Assembly (NCBI GenBank): GCA_029861675.1
Contig: JAOTYV010000216.1
Location: 1 to 8,506, forward strand
Source of the DNA: Alphaproteobacteria bacterium
GTDB taxonomy: Bacteria; Pseudomonadota; Alphaproteobacteria; UBA8366
Length of the DNA stretch: 8,506 bases
Direction of reading: 5' to 3'
The translations under genes were made by a program, and so were the position numbers. The notes under the pieces are model-generated. The model ran no database searches. It was not told the origin of the DNA and saw only the letters and a program-made list of their open reading frames with translations. This document shows, in pieces, positions 6,780 through 8,506 of this stretch; within the stretch, counting starts at the first letter, position 1; the number at the start of each line of letters is the position of its first letter.

Positions 6780-6795
6780 TGTTTCACGTGAAACA
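6780..6795. promoter_or_regulatory. parS: parS site between mnmE and mnmG (16/16)
   Basis: TGTTTCACGTGAAACA is an exact match to the bacterial parS consensus and sits within an 18-bp perfect palindrome (6779-6796). It lies in the 152-base gap between the mnmE stop and the mnmG start, about 70 bases upstream of the mnmG -35. It should be a primary ParB loading site. Confidence 0.96.
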
Positions 6796-6825
6796 TCGCG
6801 GTTAACACGGGCGACCTCAGCCCGG

Positions 6826-8172
6826 TTACTTGCCGATGCAGAAGTCCCGAAAGATGACATCCAGCAACTCCTCCACATCGACCGCCCCGGTAATCCGCCC
6901 GAGTGCGCGCACCGCCAGGCGAAGATCTTCCGCCGCCAATTCCGGCAACGCCGCGACCGCCGCCCGTGCCAATGCCGCCCGGCACTCGAGCACCGCGTCG
7001 CGATGCCGCGCCCGGGTGACCAACGGGGCGTCGCCAAGACCGATGCGTTGCTGAACCGCCGCCCCCAGCGCGGACAGAAACGCGTCCACCCCCTGGCCGG
7101 TCCGAACCGATAGTGGAAAAATTCCAAGCGCTGGCGTGGCGGGCATTTCGGCCGGGGGCCGCAAATCGATCTTGTTGATGACCAGCGCGGTGTCGCCGTC
7201 GATCAGATCCGCCACCGCACCGTCCCCGCCCTCCGGCGCGTCGCCACGCCGGCCATCCGCGGCGAGAACCACGATTTTAAGGTCGGCTTCCTCGGCCCAT
7301 TTTCGCGCGCGCCGCACGCCCTCCGCCTCGATCTCATCGGCGGCATCGCGAATGCCGGCGGTATCGCCCAGCAACACCGGATAGCCACCCAGGTCCAAGC
7401 GAACCTCGATCACATCCCGCGTGGTGCCGGCCGTGGCCGCGACAATCGCCGCATCCCGTTGCGCAAGCAGGTTCAACAAGCTCGACTTGCCGGCGTTCGG
7501 CGGCCCGACAATGGCAATCCGCACCCCCTGCCGCAGCCTTTCGCCGCGGCGGTCGTCATCCAGATGCCGCGCCATCGTATCTTCCAGCGCCGCCAACTCC
7601 TGCCGAACCGACGCGGCCAAATCATCCGGCAGACCTTCGTCGGGGAAATCGATCTCCGCCTCGAGATGCGCCAACGCGCCGACCAACGCCGCCCGCCATT
7701 CGTCGTACAACCGGCCGAGCGCGCCGTCCGCCTGGCGCAGCGCCTGCCGCCGCTGGGCATCGGTCTCCGCCTCGATCAGATCGAGTAACCCCTCCGCGGC
7801 GGTCAAATCCATCTTGCCCGCGAACACGGCCCGCCGGGTGAACTCGCCCGGCTCGGCCAGCCGCAAGCCCGGCCGCCGGCCGAGCGCCTCCAGAATCGAA
7901 GCCAGCACCGCCGTGCCGCCATGCATATGCAGCTCAACCACATCCTCGCCGGTATAGCTGTGCGGTCCCGGAAACGCGACCGCCATGCCGTCATCCAGCG
8001 CCGCGCCCGTCTCCGGATCCGCCAGCCGTACCCGCCGCAGCATGCGGGCCGCCGCCGGCGCGTCGCCGGACAACGCCTTGAGGGTCGCCAGCGCCTCCGG
8101 CCCGGATAGCCGAATAACCGCGACGCCCGCGCGGCCCGCCCCGCTCGCCAATGCGTAAATCGTCTGCGCCAT
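6826..8172 (-). CDS. mnmE: tRNA modification GTPase MnmE (TrmE)
   Basis: G protein activated by dimerisation that works with MnmG on wobble U34 of tRNAs. The 448-residue product has the full architecture. The N-terminal formyl-tetrahydrofolate-binding domain (1 to about 118) shows [21 protein letters not shown] and [19 protein letters not shown] helical domain is interrupted by the G domain, with G1 GPPNAGKS (223-230), G2 TAGTTRD (247-253), G3 DTAG (270-273) and G4 NKID (333-336). The C-terminal end is FCIGK, where the CxGK cysteine (445) is catalytic. ATG 8172 was chosen because GGGAGG lies 6 bases upstream and the product begins MAQTIYALA as in homologues; the open frame to 8331 has no family resemblance. 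It is the first gene of the - strand group, separated from mnmG by parS and a promoter, and divergent from the DUF255 gene. Confidence 0.97.
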   Translation of the reverse strand: MAQTIYALASGAGRAGVAVIRLSGPEALATLKALSGDAPAAARMLRRVRLADPETGAALDDGMAVAFPGPHSYTGEDVVELHMHGGTAVLASILEALGRRPGLRLAEPGEFTRRAVFAGKMDLTAAEGLLDLIEAETDAQRRQALRQADGALGRLYDEWRAALVGALAHLEAEIDFPDEGLPDDLAASVRQELAALEDTMARHLDDDRRGERLRQGVRIAIVGPPNAGKSSLLNLLAQRDAAIVAATAGTTRDVIEVRLDLGGYPVLLGDTAGIRDAADEIEAEGVRRARKWAEEADLKIVVLAADGRRGDAPEGGDGAVADLIDGDTALVINKIDLRPPAEMPATPALGIFPLSVRTGQGVDAFLSALGAAVQQRIGLGDAPLVTRARHRDAVLECRAALARAAVAALPELAAEDLRLAVRALGRITGAVDVEELLDVIFRDFCIGK

Positions 8173-8178
8173 CGCGCG

Positions 8179-8184
8179 CCTCCC
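8179..8184 (-). promoter_or_regulatory. Ribosome binding site of mnmE
   Basis: GGGAGG on the - strand, 6 bases before the ATG at 8172. It is the strongest Shine-Dalgarno sequence I see in the window and decides the mnmE start over the upstream open frame. Confidence 0.75.
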
Positions 8185-8329
8185 GCGCCGGACATCCGCC
8201 AACAAATAGAGTGACCCGACCGGCCACCCCCGGTAAAGATGGACGGCACCCCCCGGATCACGGCGCCGCGCGCACGCTACAGCGGCGGGACGGGAGCGGC
8301 AACGGCAGAAACGGGAAAGACAGGGCGAC

Positions 8330-8506
8330 ATGGGCGAAAACCGCTTGCACCTCGAAACCAGCCCCTACTTGCAACAGCACCGGGAAAACCCGGTGCATTG
8401 GCAGGCGTGGGGCGAAGACGCCCTGGCCCGCGCCAAGGCCGAAAACAAACCGATCCTTCTTTCGGTGGGATACGCGGCCTGCCATTGGTGCCACGTGATG
8501 GCGCAT
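8330..8506 (+). CDS. Thioredoxin-domain DUF255 protein, YyaL/SPATA20 family (3' end outside window)
   Basis: Only the first 59 codons are present, but they match the family's highly conserved start. [29 protein letters not shown] (4-32) is followed by [22 protein letters not shown] (38-59), with the thioredoxin-like CxxC motif CHWC at 51-54. Full-length members are usually 600-700 residues, with this N-terminal thioredoxin-like domain followed by a glycoside-hydrolase-like (alpha/alpha)6 region. The biochemical role is not established, and the common label 'thioredoxin domain-containing protein' is structural only. The start is ATG 8330 with AGGGCG just upstream. It is divergent from mnmE, with 157 bases between the two starts, in which I see no convincing promoter. 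No functional link to the tRNA-modification or partition genes is implied. Confidence 0.92.
   Translation, partial: MGENRLHLETSPYLQQHRENPVHWQAWGEDALARAKAENKPILLSVGYAACHWCHVMAH

Noticed and set aside
6674..6796. In-frame ATG at 6796 extending MnmG by 41 residues beginning MFHVKH
   Set aside because: The extension is translated parS plus promoter DNA and has no MnmG resemblance. MFHVKH is simply what parS encodes in this frame. The family N terminus begins at the 6673/6670 ATG pair.
5921..6805. 294-codon open frame on the + strand opposite mnmG
   Set aside because: Shadow of a GC-rich gene. Arg/Pro-rich translation with no recognisable domain, and it ends in the parS-derived MFHVKH. mnmG is unmistakable on the other strand.
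8275..8303. TTGCCG-17-TAGCGT on the - strand as an mnmE promoter
   Set aside because: The spacing is good but the -10 match is poor in GC-rich DNA where such matches arise by chance. Not enough to call.
8173..8331. Upstream extension of mnmE to 8331
   Set aside because: The added 53 residues are Arg-rich and not MnmE-like. The strong GGGAGG ribosome site fits the ATG at 8172.
8492..8497. CACGTG core in the DUF255 gene as a third parS
   Set aside because: Only the six-base core matches; the flanks lack TGTTT/AAACA. It encodes part of the conserved CHWCHVM.

Overview
This window is a stretch of ordinary, well-conserved core genome from a GC-rich alphaproteobacterium. A Rhodospirillales-like lineage fits best, but the order cannot be fixed from the sequence alone. 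The evidence is the run mnmE-mnmG-rsmG-parA-parB, the leuS-lptE-holA block beside it, the strong G/C bias at third codon positions, and canonical chromosomal parS sites. The parAB genes with two parS sites suggest the region lies near the chromosome origin. No origin, RNA gene, insertion sequence, phage gene, CRISPR array or defence system is visible.

Layout. Positions 1-2312 (+ strand) carry a tight operon: the end of leuS (leucyl-tRNA synthetase, cut inside its KMSKS motif by the window edge), lptE (LPS-assembly lipoprotein, overlapping leuS by 14 bases) and holA (DNA polymerase III delta subunit). Positions 2313-2442 are the junction between convergent genes. It holds a good intrinsic terminator for the + strand operon and a second hairpin next to the parB stop. 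Positions 2443-8172 (- strand) hold, in transcription order, mnmE, mnmG, rsmG, parA and parB; mnmG through parB are joined by overlapping stops and starts. The 152-base gap between mnmE and mnmG holds a perfect parS and a strong promoter placed so that the mnmG mRNA would be nearly leaderless. A second, 15/16 parS lies inside the rsmG coding sequence. From 8330 (+) a DUF255/thioredoxin-fold protein (YyaL/SPATA20 type) begins, divergent from mnmE, and runs off the window.

How the genes relate. MnmE and MnmG form one complex that modifies the wobble uridine of certain tRNAs. RsmG methylates 16S rRNA. ParA and ParB with the parS sites make up the chromosome segregation and SMC-loading system. 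ParB would load as a CTP-dependent clamp at the two parS sites, which lie 1.4 and 3.4 kb upstream of its own gene, and spread over its own operon. LeuS, LptE and HolA are housekeeping proteins with unrelated functions that share an operon.

Nothing here looks like an undescribed system. The points most worth a second look are the parS built into rsmG codons, the near-leaderless mnmG promoter, an AT-hook-like motif in the ParB linker, the TTG start of rsmG, and an AT-rich promoter-like patch inside rsmG that could drive parAB separately.
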